In this document: positions 35,958-45,098 of the stretch, one piece after another
Numbering within the stretch: the stretch's first letter is position 1
How the letters are laid out: every line of letters begins with the position of its first letter
Source: Bacteroidales bacterium
GTDB lineage: Bacteria; Bacteroidota; Bacteroidia; Bacteroidales; UBA1402
Length of the DNA stretch: 64,000 nucleotides
NCBI GenBank assembly: GCA_017464285.1
Contig: JAFUDT010000009.1
Span: 89,445 to 153,444 of the forward strand
Direction: 5' to 3'
The notes under the pieces: generated by a model
What the model was told of the DNA's origin: nothing
What the model saw: the letters and a program-made list of their open reading frames with translations, nothing else
Database searches by the model: none
Translations under genes and position numbers: made by a program

Positions 35958-37211
35958 TTATCTGCGTAATTTCTCACCGATGACAAAGCAGATGGCAGCA
36001 GTGACCATGCCGTTGATGGAGGGAATACCCCATCTGAGCAGATTGGCCACGACTGCACCCAATATGACACCAGCCACGGCCCACCAATTGACCTGGACTA
36101 TTTTCATTTCATCCCTGAGGTAAGCTTTTCTGTTCATGAAATAGCTGAGAATCAAAATGATTCCAACAGGAGGCAAAGTGCAATTGAGAATGTTGAGCCA
36201 GCCGCAGAAATTCCAGTAGAGCCAGACAGCTGTAACCGTTCCCAGGATACCGGAAATCAACACCATGGTCTTTTTGCTCCAGCCGAAGATGTTGGACAGT
36301 CCCAGTCCTCCGGAATAAAGGGCATTGTCGTTGGTGGTCCAGATGTTCAGCCCAAGAACAAGTATGGCGATATAAAACAGATTGAGGTTGAGCATCACTT
36401 CGAAGATGTCGTTGCCGCCTACGTAGATGCTTGAAACGGCACCGAAGAAGAACATCAGGCTGTTGCCCAGAAAGAAAGCAATGACGGTAACCCACATGCC
36501 CACCTTGCCGTTCTTGGCAAAACGGGTGAAGTTCGGCGTAGCAGTACCTCCCGACACGAAACTGCCGATGACCAGTCCGGCACCGGCGATGACCGACATT
36601 TCCTTGGCTCCGCGAGAGAACTGTTCTATCAATCCGGTGTCTCCGCGCTGTACGGCCATGACCATGGCCACAGTGCCGAGGATGGCAACCAGCGGGACGG
36701 CGATGTAGCTGATCAGAGTCAGGCTCTTGATTCCAAAATAGGCAGTCGAGGTCATCAGGATACCGGCCACGACAACCAGGAGATAGCCTTGCCATGGCAT
36801 GTGGTCAGGAGACACCTCCAGTCCCATGATTTCCTTGGCAATAGGGATGGCAAACATGGCCAGCCCGACACCGAACCAGCCGATTTGAGTGAAGCTGATC
36901 ATGGCACTGGGCAGCCAGCTGCCTTTCTTTCCGAAACTGCGGTGTGCCAGCATATCCAGCGTCAATCCACTCTCGGCGCCGATGAATCCCAGGGCCCCGG
37001 TATAGGCCCCCAGAATGACTCCGCCCAGCAGTAACGCTGCGCAGAACCCCCAGAAGTCCAGACCATTGGCCAGATTCTGTCCTGCCCACATGCTGGCTGA
37101 GAAAAAGGTGAAGCCCAGCATGATCATAAACATGCTCAGGTTGCTCTTACGGCCTTGTGATACGACCTTGCCGTTCGTGTAGTCCGCATCGTAGTTTTTT
37201 GTCTTGTTCAT
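35958..37211 (-). CDS. codB: NCS1-family nucleobase permease, CodB-like
   Basis: 417 residues, twelve predicted transmembrane helices. NCS1 landmarks: the N-terminal LGFTFFSASMWAGQNLANGLDF (substrate-helix 1), GSWLPSAMISFTQIGWFGVG and the TTNDNALYSGGLGLSNIF loop. The FGVG/TQIGWFGVGLAM and NFTRFAK motifs fit cytosine permease best; other NCS1 members carry hydroxymethylpyrimidine, uracil or allantoin, and the ligand cannot be fixed from sequence. No cytosine deaminase is visible. It follows the PRTase-like gene by 14 bases, so uptake and phosphoribosylation of a base may be linked. Confidence 0.85.
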   Translation of the reverse strand: MNKTKNYDADYTNGKVVSQGRKSNLSMFMIMLGFTFFSASMWAGQNLANGLDFWGFCAALLLGGVILGAYTGALGFIGAESGLTLDMLAHRSFGKKGSWLPSAMISFTQIGWFGVGLAMFAIPIAKEIMGLEVSPDHMPWQGYLLVVVAGILMTSTAYFGIKSLTLISYIAVPLVAILGTVAMVMAVQRGDTGLIEQFSRGAKEMSVIAGAGLVIGSFVSGGTATPNFTRFAKNGKVGMWVTVIAFFLGNSLMFFFGAVSSIYVGGNDIFEVMLNLNLFYIAILVLGLNIWTTNDNALYSGGLGLSNIFGWSKKTMVLISGILGTVTAVWLYWNFCGWLNILNCTLPPVGIILILSYFMNRKAYLRDEMKIVQVNWWAVAGVILGAVVANLLRWGIPSINGMVTAAICFVIGEKLRR

Positions 37212-37225
37212 AAGTCGTTAAAATA

Positions 37226-38314
37226 TTAAATAATGTATTTTCCGAGTGTCGCTTTGACTTCTTGGAGACGCTGCTCACAGATGTCTTTCAATTTACGTCG
37301 GGAGGCACGGGCTACAAACTCCTGTTCCAGCTCATAGAGGGCGTGCAGGTCACCCAGCCCCTTGAAATAGGTCAGCCTCTGCCAGTCTTCATAGGAAACG
37401 GGGGTCTGATAACCGATTTTTTCAGCGATGAAAGCCTCAAAATCGGCCTTTTCGGAGACAGCCAGCAGGTCCTGCCAGTAGCCGGTCACCTCCTCGTAGT
37501 GGAGGGGAATCTCATAGCGTCGGGCACCTCCGTCGTAGATGATGCATTTTTCAAATAGGGCATTGTCGCTGTATTTGAGGACGTATTCCCTGAATTCGGG
37601 TGAAACAACACCGTCTTTCCAGCCGAAATCTATCTCGGGGATATTGACTCCCGTGACACCTTTGTCCTGATATATGGTGAAGATTCCTTCGTAAAAGACG
37701 CATTGGAAGCATTCGAATTCGGGAAATCTTTCGCGCAGGTGCCCGGCCAGATCCTCCATTACCTCAATGGCTTTGGTGCCGCCGATAGTAAAGAAAATGA
37801 TTCGTTTTATGGATCCTCCGTGCTGATAGAAGAAATCGACGATTTCATGCAGGCACATGCGCAGGGTATCACCTGTGGCGATGATGTCGCCGATCATCAT
37901 GGTTACTCCTTTGGCGATATGCAGCTTTTCATATTTGATGTCCAGCCCGGTGATAATGCCGTCTTTGATAGTCCTCTCACAGGAGATGAAGTTCATGTTG
38001 GGGACCTTGAGTCCGGCCTTGTAGCAGCATTCTTCCAATGGGTAGTTCAAGCCGCCGCGGAGGATGGTCAGTATGTCCACCTTTTCCTGCTTTTGCCTGC
38101 GGAACAGACTGCGCAAGGCTGCGGTGGTGGAGATTTGCATAGCCAGATAAGACTCGTATCCGACGACTTCGGGAGAGGACATCAGCCGACGTGTTCCTTC
38201 GCTGCTGATGATGTAGTATTCATTTTGCAGGCCCTCCGTCTGCAACTGGTAAAAAGCGGAACCACGATCACTGCTGATAGGTTTGAGCGTGGTTGTTGCC
38301 GATAGTTCTGACAT
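37226..38314 (-). CDS. Phosphoribosyltransferase-like protein of unknown specificity
   Basis: 362 residues, no signal or membrane span. The first half resembles type I PRTases of the uracil kind: ILRGGLNYP at 84-92 in place of 'ILRAGLG', and MMIGDIIATGDTLRMCL at 139-155, a PRPP-loop pattern (acidic, then ATGxT). The second half (about 175-362) is unfamiliar, with IDFGWKDGVVSPEFREYVLK and a charged C-terminal helix. It is transcribed with the CodB-like permease. My reading is salvage of an imported pyrimidine-type base using PRPP, but the unusual extension leaves room for another role. Terminated upstream neighbour by the hairpin at 38359-38389. Confidence 0.65.
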   Translation of the reverse strand: MSELSATTTLKPISSDRGSAFYQLQTEGLQNEYYIISSEGTRRLMSSPEVVGYESYLAMQISTTAALRSLFRRQKQEKVDILTILRGGLNYPLEECCYKAGLKVPNMNFISCERTIKDGIITGLDIKYEKLHIAKGVTMMIGDIIATGDTLRMCLHEIVDFFYQHGGSIKRIIFFTIGGTKAIEVMEDLAGHLRERFPEFECFQCVFYEGIFTIYQDKGVTGVNIPEIDFGWKDGVVSPEFREYVLKYSDNALFEKCIIYDGGARRYEIPLHYEEVTGYWQDLLAVSEKADFEAFIAEKIGYQTPVSYEDWQRLTYFKGLGDLHALYELEQEFVARASRRKLKDICEQRLQEVKATLGKYII

Positions 38315-38358
38315 AGTTCTGCAACAGTACAGATATAAGTGGACTTGGAGCGTCAGAA

Positions 38359-38389
38359 AAAAGCCCGAACGTTATTCATTCGGGCTTTT
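38359..38389. terminator. Hairpin terminator downstream of the OmpA/TPR lipoprotein gene
   Basis: AAAAGCCCGAA (38359-38369) / TTCGGGCTTTT (38379-38389), followed on the minus strand by a T-rich run (complement of AAAAAAG before it). Confidence 0.8.
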
Positions 38390-38406
38390 CTTATCTGTCG
38401 CTTCGG

Positions 38407-40098
38407 TTATTTGACAATCGAAAGGATGGCCTGGTCGGTGGCATATTTGGCAAATTCGACATCTTTCAGGACTTTCTCCTTGAGACTGGGATCTATCGTG
38501 ACGGCCTGCTTGAGCCCGGCAACCACATCTTCCTTGTTGTTGGTCTTGGCTCCGACAAGTGCCATCAGGTAGTAGGTCTCTGCATCTTTGGGATCCACTT
38601 GGTCGAGGAGGGTTTTGGCTTTGGTGTAATTCTTGGCCAGAATCTGGGCCAAGGCTGCGTTATTGCTGGCTGTCTCTCCGTAGGCTTTGGCAGCTTCGGC
38701 GTACTGTCCTTTCCGGATATTGTACAGTCCCATGGCCTGCTCGTATCCTTCAGCACCGGCAGCCTGGCTGAGATATTTTTCGATGACAGCCTTGTCTGCA
38801 TTTTCAGCCATGGCACAAAGGGCCATGTTGACACAGACTTCGGCGGCCTGTTCTTTGGCATAGGCTTTTTCATACCAGGCCTTGGCTTCGTCGATTTTGC
38901 CGGCGGCATAGGCCAGATTGCCCAGGTTGTTATAGGCACGGTAGTCATCGGGATAGAGTTCGACAGCTTTGCGATAGACAGCTTCTTTTCTCTCAGTCGG
39001 ATTGAACAGGGTGGCTGCATAAAGCAGTTCATCAATGCTCAGCCGGGCGGGATCATTGAAAAGGGTTGAGATAATCTCTTCATCGGATCTTCCGATTACA
39101 TCAACGGTGAGCGTCATTTTGGACCGGCGCAGCTGTGGCAGTATCTCGTCTGCCAGAGCTTTGTAGGCAGAGGCAAGGTTTTTGATTTCAGTTTCTCTGC
39201 GTTCGGGATCGGAGTACATGGAGAGAACTCTCAGAATCAGGTCTTTGTCCTGGATGTTGGAGTTCATCAGCAACTCCTGGAATCCGGCCCAGTCTTCGGC
39301 GGTGAAATCAGCATCGACACTTGCGGTGGCTTTGGCTTTTTTCAGTTCGCGGTTGATATAGCCGGTAGTGTTCTTCTCACGCTGGGCTGCCAGCTTTTCA
39401 TTCAGTGCGACAGCACCGTCAGGAGAAGCATAGGAGGAGATCTTTACGCCGGAGACTTCTTTGTTTTCAGCTTTGGCAGCAGCAGCAATGGCATTGGCCA
39501 GAGCCTTCACCTCTTCACTTTTGAGTTCACTGCTGCGAATGTTGGACTGCTGAATAAGGAACATGATATTGGCCTGGGTCTCTTCCTGAATAATGCGCTG
39601 GAATTTGTCCTGGCTGTTGGCAGGAGTGGCAGTCTTGGCATTGGCCAGGGCCTCAGTGGCGATGACGCCGTCAGCCAGTTTGATCTCCGGATGGACGACG
39701 GTTTTTTTGCCTTTGACCACGGCAATGCGGGCATACAGCTCAGAGCGCTGCATGGCAGGAATATAGTCAAAAGATGATTTCATTTTGAAAGAGCCGCCGG
39801 CCTTGGTCGGAATAACCTGACTGTTGCCTTTGACTTTTTCTCCCTGCAGGCTGAGAGGGGAGCCTTCGACTTCACCACCTTCATATTTGAGCACAGGGGT
39901 GATGGTGACAACGGCTTTTGCCGGGAACATCTTTTCGGGAATGACACCGTCAATGGAGGCATCCACCTGACCGCCGACACTTTCAAGTACTTCCGGAGTA
40001 ACGGTGAAATGTTCACGAACCAATGCCAGTTTGGGGCCACAACTGGTCAGCAACAGGGCAATGGCCATCATAAGAGATAACTTGACAGATTTGTTCAT
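38407..40098 (-). CDS. Outer-membrane lipoprotein with OmpA-like and TPR regions
   Basis: 563 residues. Lipoprotein signal LLLTSC (Cys20). Residues 25-160 form a beta-rich region (two repeats of an Ig-like pattern are possible). At about 175-260 an OmpA-like segment appears: NIMFLIQQSNIRSSEL, VKISSYASPDGAVALNEKLAAQRE, the latter matching the 'YASPdG...N..La..RA' peptidoglycan-binding style. TPR repeats cover about 365-540 (YRAYNNLGNLAYAAGKIDEAKAW). It may tether the outer membrane to peptidoglycan or act as a scaffold of the type seen with T9SS components such as PorE, but the domain order differs. Own transcript, with a terminator after the stop. Confidence 0.78.
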   Translation of the reverse strand: MNKSVKLSLMMAIALLLTSCGPKLALVREHFTVTPEVLESVGGQVDASIDGVIPEKMFPAKAVVTITPVLKYEGGEVEGSPLSLQGEKVKGNSQVIPTKAGGSFKMKSSFDYIPAMQRSELYARIAVVKGKKTVVHPEIKLADGVIATEALANAKTATPANSQDKFQRIIQEETQANIMFLIQQSNIRSSELKSEEVKALANAIAAAAKAENKEVSGVKISSYASPDGAVALNEKLAAQREKNTTGYINRELKKAKATASVDADFTAEDWAGFQELLMNSNIQDKDLILRVLSMYSDPERRETEIKNLASAYKALADEILPQLRRSKMTLTVDVIGRSDEEIISTLFNDPARLSIDELLYAATLFNPTERKEAVYRKAVELYPDDYRAYNNLGNLAYAAGKIDEAKAWYEKAYAKEQAAEVCVNMALCAMAENADKAVIEKYLSQAAGAEGYEQAMGLYNIRKGQYAEAAKAYGETASNNAALAQILAKNYTKAKTLLDQVDPKDAETYYLMALVGAKTNNKEDVVAGLKQAVTIDPSLKEKVLKDVEFAKYATDQAILSIVK

Positions 40099-40214
40099 AG
40101 CTTTTGTTTTAAAAATGATTATTCCTCTATCTGATGCGAAAATACATAATATTGTGAGAATCGATGACCAATTAACTTTTTTTGTATTGTTTCCCTGTGC
40201 CGGTGGCTCCCAGG

Positions 40215-42416
40215 TCAGAAATAAACCTTCTGTGAATAACTGTGGTAGGCGTCACGTATCCGTATGAGATACAACCCCCTTTGCAGATAGGAAGGAACAC
40301 TGAAGGGAGATTGTGTCGCATAGTTGGTTTGTCGGTAGACACATTTTCCGTTGATGTCGAGAATTTCAATGTTGACGGTGCGGTGCCAGTCGGTCGGCAG
40401 CTGGAAATAGAACAACCGTGTATCGGTCGAGTAGGCAGTCCTGATTTTCGTTATCGGCCGCAGTGTCGGTGCGACACTGTTCCGGCTGATGGAGACGACG
40501 GGTTCCATCCAGATTGACATGGCCGTGGGATAGGCGGATAAACGGGTGAAAGGCAGCCATTCTTCGTCATAAAACCAGGCATGGTTGCGTGCTGTGGCTG
40601 AGCCGTACAAGGCAAAAGTGTCTGTCTGGGCCGCCGTCCCCTGTTCAGGATAAAAGAGACGGCAGGCAACCATCCAGTGATTGCCTACGGCTAGGGCCGT
40701 ATCCAGCCGAAGATAATTCTCCTTGCCTGAAAAAACGCCTTTCTCCACTTGATTGAAGCGACGGTTCCTGTACTCGGTTGAGGAGATTCTCAAGATCTTC
40801 TCGGCCAGAATATTCTCAGGATGGTCGCCGTCCAGTATCTGTACGAGCACCGTCTGGCTGCCGTTGCCCAGGACGGGCATCAGATAGACGCCGTGCAGCA
40901 GCATGTTGCTGTCGGTACGGAATCTTTCGGCAAAATACGACATATAGTCCTTGTTGTGCCCCAGCAGGTAGCCGTAATCTGCCATCTTGAAACTCTCAAT
41001 GGAGTCCTCCTCACCTATATGGACGAGTCTTGCCGTGTTGCTGCTGCTCCATGGATCATAGCCTTCTATTTCGGTTTGTCGGCTGTTAATCGGATCAAGC
41101 CAGTATTTGAGCTGTCTATAAGGGTCAGGATAAAAATCCCAAGCCTGATCAAGCCGGGAAAAATAATCGCCGCCCGTATATTCGGCACATCCCGTACTGC
41201 CGCCGGAGTCACCGCCGGTGAGAGTCCCGATGACCTGAAAACGGCTGTTGAAAAGAGGAGCTCCGGAGGATCCGATCCAAGTATGCCCTTCTTCCCAATG
41301 TCTGACAAGCCAGTGGTTGCCAGGCTTGATGCCGTCCTGTCCTATCCAGTCGCCTTTTTCGATGCTGTCTTTTTCCAAGGCATAGCGTTTACCTTCTCCA
41401 TAAGGGTGATGTATGCAGCGGAAAGGTGCATCGGCTACGGAATCCGGCGTCAGCTTCCAGCCTGCCAGCCAAGGACGGTAGTCGGGCGGAAGTTTTTGAT
41501 CCACCTCCAGCAGGGCAAAATCAATCTCTTCGGAGAGGGCCCGGGTGGTGCACCCTGCCAGCGCAAACTCTTCGGAGCCCCGAATCTGCTCCATGCATCT
41601 GGGATTTTCATAGTTCATGAAAACCAGTGTGCGTTTAGCCAAATTGGGATTGTTGTTCAGGCAATGGGAGGCGGTGAGCAGATAGGGACGCCCGTCCTGC
41701 TGGGTGTTGTTGAGCAGTACACCGGTGCAGTAGGTATCCCCATTGACAATGAGCAGACAGATACTCTTGGAGGCTGTCTGCAGGGTGTTGTCGCAAGAGA
41801 CATGAGGCAGGCATGGCATGTTCAGATACTTGAAACGCGTGCCGCTGCGCAGTCCCCGATAATCGTGGTTGACCTCGTAGATCTGGAGTTCTCCCGGGAA
41901 CTCTGCTCCGGGGGGTTCCTGATATTCTATCATCATTTCGTCTCCCTCAACCGGGCTGGTGGGGAAGTCTTCTCCTTCGGGGCAGTTGTCGGACGTAAAG
42001 GCTCCCAGCACTTGCGTACGGTCGGGGGTGTACAGAAAAACCTTGGCTCCGGCCGGCAGTCGGAAGCGGTCGAAGATCACGTTCAGGGAAAAAGCCCCCC
42101 GGGAACATATTTTCACCCGCCACACTTTGGTGCCGTCGGCCAGATATAAAGTTTCTCCTGAATTGTCAGGATTAATATTGACCGGAATCTTGTGCGCAAA
42201 GCGTAGCGGCCCGTGAGGGTTGGCATAGAGGGAATCTTCGTGTAGGACGGAATCTACGTCAAACCAGGGCAGGTCGATGCCATAAGGGTCGATACAGCGG
42301 GTGACGACACCCTGTACCTTGGAGGACAGCGGCTGTCCTGCAGAACTAAGCTGTGCCTGCAGACAGACCGGCAGCAGGCACAGAGCAGTCAATATGCTAA
42401 GCCTCCGTCCGTTCAT
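40215..42416 (-). CDS. Secreted trypsin-like serine protease with T9SS C-terminal signal
   Basis: 733 residues. Signal peptide 1-21 (LLPVCLQA). A chymotrypsin-fold protease domain of the lysyl-endopeptidase type lies at about 205-455, with the triad His251 (LLTASHCL), Asp299 (EEIDFALLEV) and Ser384 (WIGSSGAPLF), and many cysteines. The final ~75 residues carry the type A T9SS sorting domain: VNIEILDINGKCVYRQ, then RGLYLIRI and a short basic end QKVYF. The protein should cross the outer membrane by T9SS and be surface-bound or released. Its start overlaps the LolE-like gene by 20 bases. No T9SS machinery genes are in the window. Confidence 0.85.
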   Translation of the reverse strand: MNGRRLSILTALCLLPVCLQAQLSSAGQPLSSKVQGVVTRCIDPYGIDLPWFDVDSVLHEDSLYANPHGPLRFAHKIPVNINPDNSGETLYLADGTKVWRVKICSRGAFSLNVIFDRFRLPAGAKVFLYTPDRTQVLGAFTSDNCPEGEDFPTSPVEGDEMMIEYQEPPGAEFPGELQIYEVNHDYRGLRSGTRFKYLNMPCLPHVSCDNTLQTASKSICLLIVNGDTYCTGVLLNNTQQDGRPYLLTASHCLNNNPNLAKRTLVFMNYENPRCMEQIRGSEEFALAGCTTRALSEEIDFALLEVDQKLPPDYRPWLAGWKLTPDSVADAPFRCIHHPYGEGKRYALEKDSIEKGDWIGQDGIKPGNHWLVRHWEEGHTWIGSSGAPLFNSRFQVIGTLTGGDSGGSTGCAEYTGGDYFSRLDQAWDFYPDPYRQLKYWLDPINSRQTEIEGYDPWSSSNTARLVHIGEEDSIESFKMADYGYLLGHNKDYMSYFAERFRTDSNMLLHGVYLMPVLGNGSQTVLVQILDGDHPENILAEKILRISSTEYRNRRFNQVEKGVFSGKENYLRLDTALAVGNHWMVACRLFYPEQGTAAQTDTFALYGSATARNHAWFYDEEWLPFTRLSAYPTAMSIWMEPVVSISRNSVAPTLRPITKIRTAYSTDTRLFYFQLPTDWHRTVNIEILDINGKCVYRQTNYATQSPFSVPSYLQRGLYLIRIRDAYHSYSQKVYF

Positions 42417-43626
42417 TTCCTGAAAAAATATAGTGGACGGGCCACCAGACAGATGGCAGGCTGACAGTCAGTACAGTAAGGAGAACAAGCAGCAGGTCGC
42501 CGGCCTTGACCGAGACAGGGTAGGCCGAGACAATAAAATTGCCGTCTCCCAGCTTGAGCCAGCCGTAGTGCTGCTGCAGAAAGCAGAGGCCGGCTCCCAG
42601 AGCGATGCCCAGTAAGGCTCCGCTCAGGGCGATGAGCCAGCCCTCGTATAGGAAGATTTGTCGGATCAGTCTATTGTCGGCTCCCAGCCGGGTCAGGATG
42701 CCCGCATCTTCTTTTTTCTCCAGAATGAGCATGGACAGCGAGCCGACGACATTGAAAAGTGCAATGATCAGAATAAAGCACAACATCAAGAAAGTAATCC
42801 ATTTTTCCATTCTATTAATACGGTAGAACTCGGCCTTTTGTTCATGCAGGTCTTCTACACGGTAGTTCTCTCCCAATATGCCGCGGATCTGTTTTTTGAC
42901 GTTCTTCAGTTCGGCCTTGCGGATTACCCTGATTTCTGCAGTACTGACTTCCGTGCTGTCGTAGTCGAGCAGTCTTCGGGCGAAATCCAGCGGAACAAGC
43001 ATGCGCCGGTCATCGTATTCAGGCTGTCCGATGGCAAAAGCACCGGTCGGCAATATGGGAAAGACCTTGAACGATGTGGCCGGGTTGAGCAGATTGACCG
43101 AGCCTTGGCGCCGGGGAGCATATACCGTCACGGGATCGATAAACGAGTAGCCGGTTCCCAGGGTGGCGGCCAGACCGGCCCCCAGGGTGGCAAAATCGAT
43201 GTCGTCTTCGGTCAGTTTGAAACTGCCTGCCCGCAGGCAGCTCTGAATGCCAGTCAGGCTGTCGAAAGACGGACCGACTCCCTTGAGAACGGCACTGGTC
43301 TGGCTGTCTTTGTAGCGTACCAGAACGTTCTCTTCGATAGTCTCGCAGAACACGGCCACGCCGGACAGCTGCCTGATGCGGTCGAAAGATTCGCTGTCGG
43401 TATGGAAACTCTTGCCTTGTGCTGCGCTGATTTTTATGTCCGGGTCGAAATTGCCGTAAAGACTTCCAATCAGTCCCTGGAATCCGTTGAAGGCAGAAAG
43501 CGTGCAGACCATGGCCAGCGTGGCTGCGGCTACACCTAGTATCGATACCAGTGAAATCAGGTTGATGGCATTGTGCGATTTTTTCGACAGCAGATATCGA
43601 CCGGCAATATGTAGGGAAAGATTCAT
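42397..43626 (-). CDS. LolE/LolC-like ABC transporter permease (FtsX fold)
   Basis: 409 residues. Four transmembrane helices: one at about 22-45 (INLISLVSILGVAAATLAMVCTL), then a large periplasmic MacB_PCD-type domain, then three helices at about 270-400 (FLMLCFILIIALFNVVGSL, LIALSGALLGIALGAGL, LLLVLLTVLTVSLPSVWW). The N-terminal RYLLSKKSHNAINLIS is the family hallmark. It would pair with a LolD ATPase in lipoprotein release. It lies in the operon aroQ-methyltransferase-rbfA-lolE-protease and overlaps rbfA by 4 bases. Confidence 0.88.
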   Translation of the reverse strand: MNLSLHIAGRYLLSKKSHNAINLISLVSILGVAAATLAMVCTLSAFNGFQGLIGSLYGNFDPDIKISAAQGKSFHTDSESFDRIRQLSGVAVFCETIEENVLVRYKDSQTSAVLKGVGPSFDSLTGIQSCLRAGSFKLTEDDIDFATLGAGLAATLGTGYSFIDPVTVYAPRRQGSVNLLNPATSFKVFPILPTGAFAIGQPEYDDRRMLVPLDFARRLLDYDSTEVSTAEIRVIRKAELKNVKKQIRGILGENYRVEDLHEQKAEFYRINRMEKWITFLMLCFILIIALFNVVGSLSMLILEKKEDAGILTRLGADNRLIRQIFLYEGWLIALSGALLGIALGAGLCFLQQHYGWLKLGDGNFIVSAYPVSVKAGDLLLVLLTVLTVSLPSVWWPVHYIFSGNERTEA

Positions 43627-43958
43627 CGTTTCAAGAGTTCGTCGATATGCTCGGCATAGTCCAGAGAGTCGTCGATAAAGAAACTCAGTTCAGGCATTTT
43701 CCGGAGTTGGAAGCGAACCCTGCGGGCCATTTCGAATCGAATGGCCTTAGCGTTGTTCTGGATGTTTTTGAGTATTTCTTCAGCCTTGTCTGTAGGGAAG
43801 ATGCTTAAATAGGCACGGGCGACACTCAGGTCGGAACTGACCCGGACAACGCTGACACTGACCATGACTCCCGGCATTTTCTTGGTCTCTGACAGGAATA
43901 CTTCACTGAGTTCTTTTTGCAGCAGGCGGCTTATTTTGTTCTGTCTGGTGGTTTCCAT
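43623..43958 (-). CDS. rbfA: Ribosome-binding factor A
   Basis: 111 residues, typical length. KH-like fold with N-terminal RQNKISRLLQKELSEVF, the SVVRVSSDLSVARAYLSIFP strand-helix, and C-terminal LRKMPELSFFIDDSLDYA. It binds the 30S subunit and aids late 16S rRNA maturation, especially in the cold. ATGA overlap with the downstream permease gene, 7 bases from the upstream methyltransferase. Confidence 0.95.
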   Translation of the reverse strand: METTRQNKISRLLQKELSEVFLSETKKMPGVMVSVSVVRVSSDLSVARAYLSIFPTDKAEEILKNIQNNAKAIRFEMARRVRFQLRKMPELSFFIDDSLDYAEHIDELLKR

Positions 43959-43965
43959 AATTACA

Positions 43966-44598
43966 TTATTTTTTTCTGATGATGGTCAGGCCGTCCCGAA
44001 TTGGCAAAATAAGCTTTTCAACCCGGGTATCGGCTGCAAGATAGTCGTTAAAATCGGAAACTGCAAGCGCCTGGCAGTCGGAGCCGGCAATCTCCTGCAG
44101 CATCTTCCCGTTCCACAGCGTATTGTCGGCCAGCAGGAAGCTGCCAGCGGGCATTTTCTCCAGAACCAGTTCGTAGCATAGCCTGTAGTGTCGCTTGTCC
44201 AGATCGAGGAAGACCAGGTCAAAGGGCCCTTTCAGTTGAGGTATCAGTTGCTCTGCCTCGCCGAAGTGCATCTGTATTTTTCTCCCGTAGGGAGAGCGAG
44301 CAAACCATTTTTCCAGATGGTCTTCCAATTCATCGTTGTGCTCAATGGAGTGGATTTCGGTTTGCGGCGGGGTCCCTTCGGCCAGACACAGAGTGGCATA
44401 GCCGGTGAAAGTCCCCAGTTCCAATACCTTGCGGGGACGTATCATACGACAGAGCATCACCAGCAGGCGTCCCTGAAGATGGCCGGAAACCATCCGGGGA
44501 TTGAGAAAATTGACGTAAGTCTCCCGTCGGAGCGCCTGCAGCAGCTCGGGTTCCGGATCGCAGTGCCGGCATAGATACGCTTCAAGATCTTCGTCCAT
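43966..44598 (-). CDS. O-methyltransferase family 3 protein
   Basis: 210 residues. SAM-binding ELGTFTGYATLCLAE at about 56-70, acidic SIEHNDELEDHL, and the metal-binding FDLVFLDLDKRHY with Asp, and DNTLWNGKML. This is the catechol-O-methyltransferase-like, Mg-dependent group; bacterial substrates are mostly unknown. It sits between aroQ (12-base gap) and rbfA (7-base gap). Confidence 0.85.
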   Translation of the reverse strand: MDEDLEAYLCRHCDPEPELLQALRRETYVNFLNPRMVSGHLQGRLLVMLCRMIRPRKVLELGTFTGYATLCLAEGTPPQTEIHSIEHNDELEDHLEKWFARSPYGRKIQMHFGEAEQLIPQLKGPFDLVFLDLDKRHYRLCYELVLEKMPAGSFLLADNTLWNGKMLQEIAGSDCQALAVSDFNDYLAADTRVEKLILPIRDGLTIIRKK

Positions 44599-44610
44599 GG
44601 GCTGGGAAAG

Positions 44611-45036
44611 TCAATAGTCGTGACGGATAAGGGCATCGAGCCCCCGACGGTAGGAGTCCAGCCCCAGACCGACAAAACTTCTGACACAGGCATCCTTGAT
44701 CATGGACACGTGCCGGAAGGGCTCCCGACGGTAGATGTCGGAAATATGTATTTCGACGACAGGGGCCGTGACTGCCTGAATGGCATCTCTCAGGGCAATG
44801 GAAGTATGAGTGTAGCCGCCGGCATTGAGCAGAATGCCGTCGCAGTCAAAGCCAGCTTCCTGTATTTTGTCGATGAGCGCTCCCTCGTGATTGGACTGGA
44901 AGTACTCCAGTTCGACAGCAGGATACTCTTCTTTCAGTAAGGTGAAAAAGTCGTCGAAGGAGGTGTCTCCATAGATGCCGGGCTCTCTTTTGCCCAGCAG
45001 ATTCAGATTGGGGCCGTTGATAATGGCGATTTTCAT
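44611..45036 (-). CDS. aroQ: 3-dehydroquinate dehydratase, type II
   Basis: 141 residues from ATG 45036; a longer frame upstream would include the promoter. Third step of the shikimate pathway. Signature IINGPNLNLLGKREPGIYG with Arg17 and Tyr22, FQSNHEGALID, and the HISDIYRREPFRHVS block. First gene of the minus-strand operon that runs to the serine protease. Divergent from xerD, with overlapping promoters. Confidence 0.96.
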   Translation of the reverse strand: MKIAIINGPNLNLLGKREPGIYGDTSFDDFFTLLKEEYPAVELEYFQSNHEGALIDKIQEAGFDCDGILLNAGGYTHTSIALRDAIQAVTAPVVEIHISDIYRREPFRHVSMIKDACVRSFVGLGLDSYRRGLDALIRHDY

Positions 45037-45045
45037 GAAAATTCC

Positions 45046-45098
45046 TATTTTTGCCTCTAAATTACAGACAAAGGTATAACAAAAATGGCTGAGAGCAA
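45046..45098. promoter_or_regulatory. Divergent promoter region aroQ (minus) / xerD (plus)
   Basis: Minus: TACCTTTG at 45069-45076 with TTTG at 45095-45098 (18-base spacing, the box lies inside xerD). Plus: TATTTTTG at 45046-45053, 31 bases before the xerD ATG, without a good -33 box. Confidence 0.6.

Noticed and set aside
35958..37211. Calling the permease a proven cytosine transporter
   Set aside because: NCS1 ligand specificity cannot be read safely from sequence and no cytosine deaminase is nearby; CodB-like is used instead.
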